Source: Mycolicibacterium arenosum (GTDB taxonomy: Bacteria > Actinomycetota > Actinomycetes > Mycobacteriales > Mycobacteriaceae). Taken from it: a DNA stretch of 64,000 nt. A model generated the notes under the pieces. That model saw nothing but the letters and a program-made list of their open reading frames with translations. It had not been told where the DNA came from and ran no database searches. Shown one piece after another: positions 28,630 to 36,556 of this stretch. The first letter of the stretch is position 1. Every line of letters begins with the position of its first letter. The stretch lies in the NCBI RefSeq assembly GCF_024320865.1, contig NZ_JANDBD010000003.1, forward strand, positions 496,001 through 560,000, written 5' to 3'. The position numbers and the translations under genes were made by a program.

Positions 28630-30345
28630 GTGTTCGATCAGTTCACCGCCGCCGTGGCGGCCGCCCGCACCCCCGGCCAGCGGGTCCGCGCGCAGGCGAT
28701 GCTGGAGAACGCCGCGTGCGCGGCGCGGCTGTCCTCGATGGCCGATCTGCTCGAGCAGGCCCACCGCGCCTCCGGCTCGGCCGACCGCGACCGTTGGCGC
28801 TGCGACAACTGGGCCTCGGTGTGCGCCCAGATCGGCGCCGCGCAGACCCTGACCGCGGGCATGGTCAACAGTCTGCTGACCCACGCGGTCGTCCTGCGCG
28901 AGAAACTCCCGAAGGTCGGGGCGGTGTTCGCCGAGGGTCTGATCACCTACCTGCTGGTGCGCACCATCTGCCGACGCACCGCGCTGGTCAAGGACCCCGC
29001 CGCGCTGGCCGCGATCGACGCCGAGCTGGCCGCCGAACTCAGGGGCTGGGGTGCGAAGTCACTGGATCAGACCGACGCCGACATCGACGCCCTGATCCTG
29101 CGTCACGACCCGCACGCGGTGCGCCGCGTGCAGGACGTCGTGCGTTCCACCGGCGTCACCGTGGACACCGACGGGGCCACCGGGGTGTCCCGCATCGAGG
29201 CCACGGTCGAGGCGACCGACGGGGCGGCGTTCCAGCGGCGCGTCGAGCTGCTGGCCCGCACCGTGTGCGACCGCGATCCCCGCACCGCCGATCAACGCCG
29301 CGCGGCCGCGGTCGGGGCGATGGGCTTCGGCTGGGACCGGCTGCCCTGCATGTGCGAGACCGACGGCTGCGCCGCGGCGAGCCGGCCGGCCGTCGGCGGT
29401 GTCGTCATCCACGTCATCACCCGCCGCGACACCCTCCACGGCACCACCGATCAACCACCCCCGGACCCCGAACCCGAACCGCCCACCACACCGGAGCATC
29501 CGGAGGAGCGGTTCGACGTCGACCCCCAACCTCCCGACGACGGCGACGAACCATCCCCCGACCCCGACCCCGACGTCGAAACCGATTCGCCGAATGGTGA
29601 ATCCGGATCGAATCCCGTTCCCGCCGGGGATCTGACCGCTCAGCGCCGCGGCCTGGTCGGTGAGCAGCCGCGGATGCTGTCCAAACCGTTGCGCGAGTAC
29701 ACCATCACTGAACTCGTCGACGAGGTCAGCGCCGACCGCGGCCAGTACTGCCCCGCCTCACCGGGGGTGATCCTGGGCGGCCCGGTGCTGCCGGCACCGG
29801 TGATCGCGCGGCTGGCGATGCACGCCACCGTCACGGACCTGATCCATCCGGGTCACGCCCCACCCGAACCGCGCTACCGGCCCTCCCGGGCACTCGCCGA
29901 CTTCGTCAAGGCACGCGATCTGAGGTGCCGACAGCCCGGCTGCACCCGCGACATCGACGACCTCGACCACACCATCCCCTACCCGTGGGGACCGACGTGC
30001 GCGTCGAACCTGGCCGGGTTCTGCCGCGAGCACCACCTGCTCAAGACGTTCTTCCCCGGCTGGTCCAGCGTGCAGTACCCCGACGGGCGGATCGTGTTCA
30101 CCGACCCCGACGCACAGAGCTCCACCAGCTACCCGGGCAGCCGACTGCTCTTCGGTGAACTCTGCGAACCCACCGCACCGGCCGCCACCCGCGGGACCCC
30201 ACCACCGAAACACACCGCGGGCCTGACCATGCCCACACGCGCGATCACCCGAAAACAGGCCCGCGACAAACGCATCGACGACGAACGCGAACGCAACACG
30301 CCCTGGGCCGAGCAGTACCTCCGCGACAGCATCCCACCGTTTTAG
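28630..30345 (+). CDS. DUF222 / HNH endonuclease protein (13E12 repeat family)
   Basis: A 571-residue protein of the 13E12 family that is multicopy in mycobacteria. The N-terminal 270 residues are DUF222; a Pro/Glu/Asp-rich linker follows near residues 275-335; the C-terminus has an HNH nuclease: CRQPGCTRDIDDLDHTIPYP (Cys pair and DH), then NLAGFCREHHLLKTF (N and HH). Members occur beside phage-like elements (REP13E12 in M. tuberculosis), and are suspected mobile genes. GTG 28630 is chosen because family N-termini begin near there; the frame is open to 28579. The linker is rich in CCCGA-type codons. Confidence 0.85.
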   Translation: MFDQFTAAVAAARTPGQRVRAQAMLENAACAARLSSMADLLEQAHRASGSADRDRWRCDNWASVCAQIGAAQTLTAGMVNSLLTHAVVLREKLPKVGAVFAEGLITYLLVRTICRRTALVKDPAALAAIDAELAAELRGWGAKSLDQTDADIDALILRHDPHAVRRVQDVVRSTGVTVDTDGATGVSRIEATVEATDGAAFQRRVELLARTVCDRDPRTADQRRAAAVGAMGFGWDRLPCMCETDGCAAASRPAVGGVVIHVITRRDTLHGTTDQPPPDPEPEPPTTPEHPEERFDVDPQPPDDGDEPSPDPDPDVETDSPNGESGSNPVPAGDLTAQRRGLVGEQPRMLSKPLREYTITELVDEVSADRGQYCPASPGVILGGPVLPAPVIARLAMHATVTDLIHPGHAPPEPRYRPSRALADFVKARDLRCRQPGCTRDIDDLDHTIPYPWGPTCASNLAGFCREHHLLKTFFPGWSSVQYPDGRIVFTDPDAQSSTSYPGSRLLFGELCEPTAPAATRGTPPPKHTAGLTMPTRAITRKQARDKRIDDERERNTPWAEQYLRDSIPPF

Positions 30346-30354
30346 GTGTGCGCG

Positions 30355-32919
30355 TTAGGCAGCTGCGGCACCGGCATCCGATTCCTCGCTCGCGGGGGCC
30401 TCGGCGGCCGGGGCGCTGCCGTTATCGCTGCCGCCGGCTTCAGTCTTGTCGGCGGGCTTAGGCGAGAAGTTCGCCGAATCGCGAACGACCTGGCCTCCCG
30501 GCTTGGCGTGCTTCGGCGTCGTCGTAGCGGTGTCAGTGGACAGGGAGGCGTCGTCGTCGGTGTCGGGCTTCGCGTGCTTCGGACCCGTCGGCGCGTCAGC
30601 TTCCTTCTCCGCCGCAGCCTTGTCGGCCTCAGCCTTCTCCGCCGCAGCCTTATCAGCCTCAGCCTGCTCGGCCGCAGCCTTCTCCGCGGCAGCCTTATCA
30701 GCCGCGGCCTGCTCCGCCGCTTCCTTCTCCGCCGCAGTCTTATCGGCGTCGATGTCAACCGAGGTAGCGTCTTCCGCGCTGAGTTCGCTTGTCAGCGCGT
30801 CCTTCTCGCTATCGGCGGCGGGAGCTTCGGCGGCGGGGTCTTCAGTGGCGGACGCTTCCGCGGCGGGAACTTCCGCGGCGAGCGACACCATTCGCGCGTT
30901 CGCATCGGGGACCGAGGTGATCGACTGCTGTCCCAGCAGTCCGCCACCGAACAGACCGCCCAGCAGTCCGCCGAGTCCGCCGCTTCCGAGCACGTTGTTC
31001 AGCAGGTCCGTGAGCGGGTTGCCCGTCGACGTGCCCCCTGTCCCCGTTCCGGTACCGCCGGTGCCGGTGCCGCCCGCCCCGAGCAGACCGCCCAGGTTCC
31101 CACCGAGGATGGCGTCGAGCAGGGTCTTGAGAGCGTTCGGGGTGCCGGGAGTCGGGTTCGGTCCGAGTTCCTTCTGAATCCCGCCGACCAGTGCGGTGAA
31201 GGTGTCGGCGAGCACCTGCAGCGGATTGAGGTTGGGGAACGACAGGAACGGCACCTCGTCGCCCGCATTGGTGAAGTCGCGGGTGTACGTCCCGTCCGGA
31301 TTGCGGGTGACGTTGCCGTAGCCCACGTCGGTCAGGATTCCCAGCGCCGGGGCGAGCGCGTTCGCGATGCGCATCGGGATCTGCGCCAGCGGCGAGAGCC
31401 CCACGATGTTCAGCACGTCCGCCGCCAAGTACAGCGGCTCGAGCACCGGCAGGGTCGCCGAGTTGAGCGTCAGATAGATGTTGAGCGCCAACGGGTTACC
31501 CTCGCCGACGTTACCGATCGCCTCCAGCGTCTGCTCGGTGATCTCCTCACCGAGGCCCTCGAGGCTCAGCCCGCGCAGCATGTACGTCGGCAACAGCGCG
31601 GCCGCCAGGTTGTTGGCCAGCGTGACCGGGTTGGGCCAGGCCGCGAAGTCCGACAACGGCTGGTACTCGTACGTCGCGTCGATGAGGATCGGCAGCACGT
31701 TGGCGCCGCCCAGGTGGTAGCCGAGCAGGTCGCTGTCGCCCAGTAGTCCCCCGTCACCGGTCAGTTCGGTGCGGGGATTCACCGTGTCGATCCCGAGAAG
31801 CGCTGCGAGCGGCCCGAATCGGGCGAACATGCCGCCGTCCGGCCGGCCCGGATTGTTGATCAGTAGCATCGGCAGGATCGACAGGCTGCCGAGCAGCGGG
31901 TTGAGCTCGCCCGTGAGCTGCTCGTAATTGGATCCCCCTGGCTGATTGGCGAGGTCGGCGATCACCTGCTGGTAGGCCATCGCCGCGGCGAACGCGCCGA
32001 CGCCGATACCGACGGTGGGGGTGACGCGTGCGTGCAGGAGGTCGGGGACGAGTCCGGTGACGGGATCCCGGATCTCGTTGATCAGCTCGGTCAGATCCCC
32101 GAGGATCGAGGTCAGGCTTCCCAACCCCAGGGTGGACAGGATCGGGCCGAGTACGCCCGCGCCAGTCTCGTCCAGCTTCTCGAAGATCAGATCGAGCACC
32201 CCGTCGGCGCCGAGCTCCAGGTACTCGCTGTTGTTGATCTCGTTCGCCACCGAGTTCGGTTGCGTCGGAACCCAACCGAGGTCGATACCGAGCATCTTCA
32301 ACACCGCGAACGTCGGCCCTGCGGTGACCACGTTCAGGCCGGGGACGTCCAGGCCGGATACGTTGAGTGGGTCAGCGAGGTTCAGGCCGATCAGCGCGAG
32401 CACCCCGGTAAGAGTCGTATCGGTGACCTCGGGCAGGCCGATCAGTTCGAAGACCTGGGTCAGGTACTCGAGGTCGAGACCCTGGAGCACAGGCCCCAGC
32501 ACAGGGAGGTCCAACGAGAGATTGGCCAGGATGGGCGAGATCAGGCCCGCCGGAAGGTCGGTGAGCAGTCCGTTGACCAGGCTCTGGGGGTCCAGCCCGG
32601 CGGCCTGAGCCAGCGCCGTGAGACTGATGCCGTTGACGATCGCCCGCGCGATCTGATCGGCGAAGGCTTGACTGAAATTGTTGACGGCCGTCCCCAGCCC
32701 ACCCGTGAGGTCGGGGTAGTTCTTGTTGTCCGGGAACTGGCCGGAATCGGGCAGCAACTGAATCGCCGCCGCCAGATCAACCGCTTCGGCCGTTTGGCGC
32801 TTCGCCGGATCCGGTGGCGGCTCAACGCCGACGGTCAACGCCGTCGCCGTCGCTGTGGCGGCGCTCAACAGCGCCACACTCATCCGACGCGCGCTTCTCG
32901 CCCGATGCCTGCCCGCCAT
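30355..32919 (-). CDS. Large secreted protein with low-complexity Lys/Ala/Glu tail
   Basis: An 854-residue exported protein. After a basic start (MAGRHRARSARR) comes a hydrophobic signal core to about residue 32. The 600-residue body is Leu/Gly/Asn-rich without cysteines, with repeated short leucine motifs (LGPVLQGLDLEYL). The segment DATYEYQPLSDFAAWPNP resembles part of PE-PPE-type mycobacterial hydrolase domains, but no GxSxG was found. A Gly-rich linker (GTGTGGTGTGTGG) precedes a 45-residue AEKAAAEQ-type repeat and an acidic tail. It belongs to a surface-protein group seen in environmental mycobacteria; function unknown. AGGACTGG upstream of the ATG is the ribosome-binding site. Confidence 0.7.
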   Translation of the reverse strand: MAGRHRARSARRMSVALLSAATATATALTVGVEPPPDPAKRQTAEAVDLAAAIQLLPDSGQFPDNKNYPDLTGGLGTAVNNFSQAFADQIARAIVNGISLTALAQAAGLDPQSLVNGLLTDLPAGLISPILANLSLDLPVLGPVLQGLDLEYLTQVFELIGLPEVTDTTLTGVLALIGLNLADPLNVSGLDVPGLNVVTAGPTFAVLKMLGIDLGWVPTQPNSVANEINNSEYLELGADGVLDLIFEKLDETGAGVLGPILSTLGLGSLTSILGDLTELINEIRDPVTGLVPDLLHARVTPTVGIGVGAFAAAMAYQQVIADLANQPGGSNYEQLTGELNPLLGSLSILPMLLINNPGRPDGGMFARFGPLAALLGIDTVNPRTELTGDGGLLGDSDLLGYHLGGANVLPILIDATYEYQPLSDFAAWPNPVTLANNLAAALLPTYMLRGLSLEGLGEEITEQTLEAIGNVGEGNPLALNIYLTLNSATLPVLEPLYLAADVLNIVGLSPLAQIPMRIANALAPALGILTDVGYGNVTRNPDGTYTRDFTNAGDEVPFLSFPNLNPLQVLADTFTALVGGIQKELGPNPTPGTPNALKTLLDAILGGNLGGLLGAGGTGTGGTGTGTGGTSTGNPLTDLLNNVLGSGGLGGLLGGLFGGGLLGQQSITSVPDANARMVSLAAEVPAAEASATEDPAAEAPAADSEKDALTSELSAEDATSVDIDADKTAAEKEAAEQAAADKAAAEKAAAEQAEADKAAAEKAEADKAAAEKEADAPTGPKHAKPDTDDDASLSTDTATTTPKHAKPGGQVVRDSANFSPKPADKTEAGGSDNGSAPAAEAPASEESDAGAAAA
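30590..30745 (-). repeat. 15-base-period coding repeat (AAADK / AAAEK)
   Basis: Tandem degenerate 15-base units such as GCCGCAGCCTTCTCC (plus strand) encode about ten five-residue units with Lys or Gln at every fifth residue. They form a predicted single alpha helix or coiled coil in the C-terminal tail of the 854-residue secreted protein. Copy number is likely variable between strains. Confidence 0.75.
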
Positions 32920-33214
32920 GTGACCAGTCCTTTCGCCGTCCCAGTGTCCTGCGTCACAGCACGGTAACACTTACGCAGGCGGTAATACTAACCATTGCTG
33001 AGCGAATCCCCATGAGGCGACGAGACGATATCCGCATAGCGAAACTATGCAGCTAGCTGGCAATACGTTGATTGACGTTGGTGCAAATTATTTAGCTCCC
33101 CATTCATCGAGCGCAGCTAGATAAGTCAACTGATCGATTCGGCAACGAGTGCCGAATTTGCCAAAACCGTGTTGGTTGGCCCATCCGATATCCATTGACC
33201 TGCAGGATCAAGAT
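32920..33214. other. AT-richer intergenic region with a near-direct repeat
   Basis: The 295 bases lie between the start of the 854-residue protein and the stop of the fructosamine kinase gene. Two near-identical blocks, GGTAACACTTAC (32963-32974) and GGTAATACTAAC (32981-32992), stand 18 bases apart, 44-74 bases upstream of the ATG; they may be regulator half-sites. The rest, especially 33000-33130, is lower in GC than the window average and holds no convincing gene. Confidence 0.5.
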
Positions 33215-33988
33215 CTAGCATTCGATTGCGAGTGCGCTGGAAATCGCCGCTGCCGTCGAATACGCATAGCTGGACCCGAACAGGACGACGTGGGCCAGCA
33301 ATGGGTACAGCTGATGCAGTGGGACGCGCTGCCGCCAGCCCGGCCGCAGCGGTCGGCGGCTCGAATATCCCGTCAGAACATCGTCGTAGAACGGACAGCC
33401 GAAAAGCGCGAGCATCGCCAAGTCGGTCTCCGCGTGGCCGCCGTGCGCAGCGGGGTCGATGAGGACGACGCCGCCCGGCGTCCACATCAGGTTGCCGCTC
33501 CACAGGTCGCCGTGCAACCGAGCCGGCGGTTCGTCATCGTCGTAATCGCCACGGCGGCAACGCGTCATCACCGCGTCGAGATCGCGTCGGACTGCTGAGT
33601 CGAGTCCCGGTCCGGCGAGCTCACCCATCGGCGCCAGTCGTTCGTCGGCGTAGAACTCGCCCCACGAGTCATGGCCCGTCAACGCCATCGGGAGGGGACG
33701 GCTCAGCGGTCCGAAGAATCCGGGGCCCTGCCAGCCGTCGGGCGCTGCACCGAATGCCGCCGCCCCCGCAGCGTGAGTGCTGGCCAGCCGCCGGCCGAAC
33801 TCGTGGGCAGTGGCGCTGTCGGGTGGCACAACGTCGAGGCGCTCGCAGGTCAACGACGTCGCGTCGTGCTCGAGCACTCGCACGCACGGCACACCGGATT
33901 CCGCACCGGCCAGCCACGTCAGACCGGCGGCCTCGCACGCGAAGAACCCGGTCGGCGCAGCCGGGTTCGTCTTGACGTGGCGTTGCAC
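33215..33988 (-). CDS. Fructosamine kinase / ketosamine-3-kinase family protein
   Basis: A 257-residue phosphotransferase. The catalytic loop is LHGDLWSGNLMW and the metal-binding strand is VLIDPAAHGGHAETDLAML, which are family signatures; the family phosphorylates ketosamines from glycated amines. GTG start. The C-terminus after HVVLFGSSYAYS (IEC end) does not look like the usual helix, and the gene runs into the AT-rich region, so the last 15-20 residues may be altered. It begins 3 bases after the SDR stop, on the same strand. Confidence 0.85.
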   Translation of the reverse strand: MQRHVKTNPAAPTGFFACEAAGLTWLAGAESGVPCVRVLEHDATSLTCERLDVVPPDSATAHEFGRRLASTHAAGAAAFGAAPDGWQGPGFFGPLSRPLPMALTGHDSWGEFYADERLAPMGELAGPGLDSAVRRDLDAVMTRCRRGDYDDDEPPARLHGDLWSGNLMWTPGGVVLIDPAAHGGHAETDLAMLALFGCPFYDDVLTGYSSRRPLRPGWRQRVPLHQLYPLLAHVVLFGSSYAYSTAAAISSALAIEC

Positions 33989-33991
33989 GAG

Positions 33992-34831
33992 TTAAGGCTG
34001 GCCCCCGACCACGCGCAGCACGCGCTCGCGGACCCGGGCGGGCAGGTTGGTCATCACCGCCGCCTGCACCTTCGGCCCGACGCCGACGACGTACCGGGCG
34101 CGGGGACGCCGCGTCGTCAGGGCGTGCTCGACCACCGCCGCGACCTTGGCGGGTGCGACAGCCATCTTCTGCGACAGCGGAATGCGCTTCTTCATGCCCG
34201 CGATGTGCCGTGAGTACAGCGTGCGGTGTTCGGTGGTCATCGCGGCCTCGGTCTGCGCGACCATCTCCGGCGCGGTGTGCCACATGTCGGTGTCGGTCTG
34301 CGCCGGCTCGATCACCACGACTCCGACGCCGAACGGCTGCACCTCCATCCGCAGCGCAGCCGCCGCGGCCTCCAGCGCGAACTTCGACGCGCAGTAGGCA
34401 CCCATCAGCGGAAACGACAACTGCCCGTTGACACTCGAGATGAACACGACTCGGCCATGCGACTCCCGCAACCTCGGCAGTACCGCGCGTGTGACGGCCA
34501 TCTGGCCGATCACGTTGACATCCAACTGCTTTCGCCAGTCGTCCGACGTCACACTTTCCATCGGGCCCGCGACGGCGATCCCCGCGTTGTTGACGACGGC
34601 GTCCAACCGCGATGGCAGCGCCGCATCGAGCGCGGCGATGTGCGCCTCGTCGGTGACGTCGAGGAGCACCGAGGAGATCCGGGCCGGATTGGCGGCGACC
34701 ACCGCATCGGCGTCGCGCTGACTGCGGACGCCCGCGATGACGTCCCATCCTGCGCCGGCGAGATGCTCGGCGATCGTGCGTCCGATACCCCGGCCCGCGC
34801 CGGTGACGAGTGCAGCTGGCATGCCTGCCAC
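33992..34831 (-). CDS. Short-chain dehydrogenase/reductase
   Basis: A 279-residue classical SDR. TGAGRGIG (residues 11-18) binds NAD(P), NNAGIA is near 81, the catalytic Ser is in VFISSVNGQ, and YCASK holds the Tyr and Lys. After the catalytic domain is a 50-residue C-terminal extension with KKRIPLSQKMAVAPAKVAAVVEHAL, common in mycobacterial SDRs that act on lipid or steroid substrates. Its stop is 3 bases from the kinase start, so the two are probably co-transcribed. Confidence 0.88.
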   Translation of the reverse strand: MAGMPAALVTGAGRGIGRTIAEHLAGAGWDVIAGVRSQRDADAVVAANPARISSVLLDVTDEAHIAALDAALPSRLDAVVNNAGIAVAGPMESVTSDDWRKQLDVNVIGQMAVTRAVLPRLRESHGRVVFISSVNGQLSFPLMGAYCASKFALEAAAAALRMEVQPFGVGVVVIEPAQTDTDMWHTAPEMVAQTEAAMTTEHRTLYSRHIAGMKKRIPLSQKMAVAPAKVAAVVEHALTTRRPRARYVVGVGPKVQAAVMTNLPARVRERVLRVVGGQP

Positions 34832-34832
34832 G

Positions 34833-35059
34833 CTAGTCCCCCGGCGCCTGCCCGAACGCGAAGATCGCCCCGAGTACCGCGCCTCCGCACATCGTCAGGA
34901 CCACCGCGTACCGCAGTTTCTCGCGGTGCCCAGTGCCGCCCGCCAATCTGCTGTCGACTCCGATGCCGACGATCGTCGACGTCAGCGTCGTCGTGCGCAA
35001 CTCCTGGATCCCGAGCTGTCTGGCGGTGGCGTTCTGACGTTCGCCAGGAAGACGTGACG
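34833..35059 (-). pseudogene. C-terminal remnant of a YoaK / DUF1275 membrane protein
   Basis: In the frame ending at TAG 34833-34835 the sequence reads about 74 codons without a start, including ERQNATARQLGIQELRTTTL and a final hydrophobic helix. The RQNATAR motif, the DSRLAGG segment and the last membrane helix are typical of the C-terminus of DUF1275 (YoaK) proteins. The upstream end meets the TAG of mam1D in the same frame, so more than 100 N-terminal residues are missing. It looks like the residue of a deletion that joined this locus to the end of the mce1 operon. Confidence 0.7.
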
Positions 35060-35060
35060 G

Positions 35061-36032
35061 CTAGAGCTGGGGCGTGAGATCCAGCGACGTGATGTCGTTC
35101 ATCTTGGTGATGAGCCACTTCCGGTCGCGGTTCTCCAACGTCAACCGGTACGACAGATACCGCATCGACTGGAATCCCTGCGAGCTCGGCGTGGTCGACA
35201 CGGAGTTGGTGTAGACGATCGCCGTGGCCTCGGTAGGCGTCAACGACTCCACCGCGGCGCCCACCACCTGCGTCTGGTTGGTGACCTGCGCCTGCTTGTT
35301 CGCCTCGGCGATGCTGTCGATGAAGGTCCGGTACTGCGCGGCGAAATCACCGCCCAGATAGCGGGCCGTGCGGTCAGCCAGCTGGTCGATGTCGTCCGGG
35401 GTGTAGGTCCACAGCGATGTGATCGCGGCGGCCGCCGTCTCGGCGACGTTCTGCTTGATCTGCACGTCGGCCCGCTGGGAAAGGTAGGGCTGCAGCATCG
35501 CACCCGCGAACGCCGCGGCAGCGACCACCAGCGCCGCCGCGACCGCCGCCGCGATCTTCAGTCCGCGCGGTGCGGTGGAGTGCGGCACCAGGATCGGCTC
35601 GGGCTCGGGTTCCTCGGCGGCCGGCTCCTCGGCGGCCGGCTCCTCGACAACCGGCTCCTCGACAACCGGCTCCTCGACAACGGCGGCGGGCGCGCTTCGA
35701 CGCCAGGGAAGGCGACGAAGCTTGGGCGCGGGTTCCGGGGTTGGTTCCGTCTCGGCCTCGGGCGCGACCTCGACCTCCGGGGTCTCGACCTCCGCGGCCT
35801 CGGCCTCCGCAGCCTCGACCTCCGCGGCCTCGGCCTCCGCAGCCTCGACCTCCGCATCCGCGACGGGTTCGTCCGGCGTCGGCTCGGGGTCGACCCCCTC
35901 ATCGGCCTGCTGCAGCAGCTTGGACCTCGGGACCCGGTGCTTCCTGCGTCCGGACTTACCCTCGGGGACGAGGGCGTCCGGCTGCGAGGAGTCGTCGGTC
36001 AGATCACCTGAATCAGGTTGCTGATCTTCCAC
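35061..36032 (-). CDS. mam1D: Mce-associated membrane protein (Rv0178-like)
   Basis: A 323-residue protein and the last gene of the mce1 operon. The N-terminal 155 residues are acidic and repetitive (EAAEAEAAEVEAAE and EEPVVEEP units). One membrane helix (LKIAAAVAAALVVAAAAFAGAML) follows, then a roughly 140-residue extracytoplasmic NTF2-like domain (YLGGDFAAQYRTFIDSIAEANKQAQ). Mam proteins stabilise Mce complexes in the envelope. GTG 36032 is chosen because AGGAAGGA lies just upstream; it overlaps the end of mam1C by 34 bases. A TTG at 36065 is in frame but poor. The acidic part is longer than I expect for the M. tuberculosis protein. Confidence 0.85.
   Translation of the reverse strand: MEDQQPDSGDLTDDSSQPDALVPEGKSGRRKHRVPRSKLLQQADEGVDPEPTPDEPVADAEVEAAEAEAAEVEAAEAEAAEVETPEVEVAPEAETEPTPEPAPKLRRLPWRRSAPAAVVEEPVVEEPVVEEPAAEEPAAEEPEPEPILVPHSTAPRGLKIAAAVAAALVVAAAAFAGAMLQPYLSQRADVQIKQNVAETAAAAITSLWTYTPDDIDQLADRTARYLGGDFAAQYRTFIDSIAEANKQAQVTNQTQVVGAAVESLTPTEATAIVYTNSVSTTPSSQGFQSMRYLSYRLTLENRDRKWLITKMNDITSLDLTPQL
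35611..35685 (-). repeat. 15-base tandem repeat in mam1D (EEPVV/EEPAA units)
   Basis: Five consecutive 15-base units: two of TCCTCGGCGGCCGGC, two of TCCTCGACAACCGGC and a variant (plus strand). They encode EEPAA and EEPVV pentapeptides just before the membrane helix. Slippage between units would change length without breaking the frame. Confidence 0.85.
35791..35850 (-). repeat. Perfect 30-base tandem duplication in mam1D
   Basis: The block 35791-35820 is repeated exactly at 35821-35850 and encodes ten residues of the VEAAEAEAAE type twice. Exact identity, including third codon positions, points to a recent in-frame duplication. Confidence 0.9.
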
Positions 36033-36556
36033 TGCCGTCCTTCCTCGATAGTCGTTACCACCCAACGGTTTCCGCTCTCGATGTCAGGCGACTTCCCGTC
36101 GGCTGACTTCTGGGACACCTTGGTCGCAACGAGGATGTCGGCGCTCCCGTTGTCGTTCCAGCGCTGCACGCCGGCCTCCAGCACGGTGCCGGTGGTCGGC
36201 TCCGCACGCGCCACCGTGATGACGATCTCGTTCTGCTTCTCCTTGAACTGCTTCGCGAAATCGCCCGTGCCCTGCGCGAGGATGTTGTCCGCGTAGGCGT
36301 TGGCGTTGAAGGGATCAATCGAGGTGTACGCGGTCATGAACTCCTTGACGTATCCGAGTGCGGAGGCGTCCCGGATCTGCGTTCGGCGGTCGCTCTCGTG
36401 ACCCACCAGCATGAAGACGCTGGCGCCGATCACGGCCGCGGTGAGCAGCGCGGTGATGATCGCGGTAACAGGCAGCCCCCAGCGCAGCGGCGCGGGTTTC
36501 GCCGGGGCGGTGAAGTAGTCGCTCAGCGTGTGATCGAGCTTGCGGCGCGGGCTCAT
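35999..36556 (-). CDS. mam1C: Mce-associated membrane protein (Rv0177-like)
   Basis: A 185-residue protein with a short basic N-terminus (MSPRRKLDHTLSDYF), one membrane helix (PVTAIITALLTAAVIGASVFML, residues 29-51) and an extracytoplasmic NTF2-like domain with DPFNANAYADNILAQGTGDFAKQF. Mam proteins share this single-helix plus NTF2-like layout and are thought to be structural partners of the Mce1 transporter. Four-base overlap with mam1B and 34-base overlap with mam1D. Confidence 0.88.
   Translation of the reverse strand: MSPRRKLDHTLSDYFTAPAKPAPLRWGLPVTAIITALLTAAVIGASVFMLVGHESDRRTQIRDASALGYVKEFMTAYTSIDPFNANAYADNILAQGTGDFAKQFKEKQNEIVITVARAEPTTGTVLEAGVQRWNDNGSADILVATKVSQKSADGKSPDIESGNRWVVTTIEEGRQWKISNLIQVI

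Noticed and set aside
30590..30745. CRISPR-like periodic repeats
   Set aside because: The 15-base units are in frame, have no spacers, and encode a Lys/Ala/Glu-rich helix.
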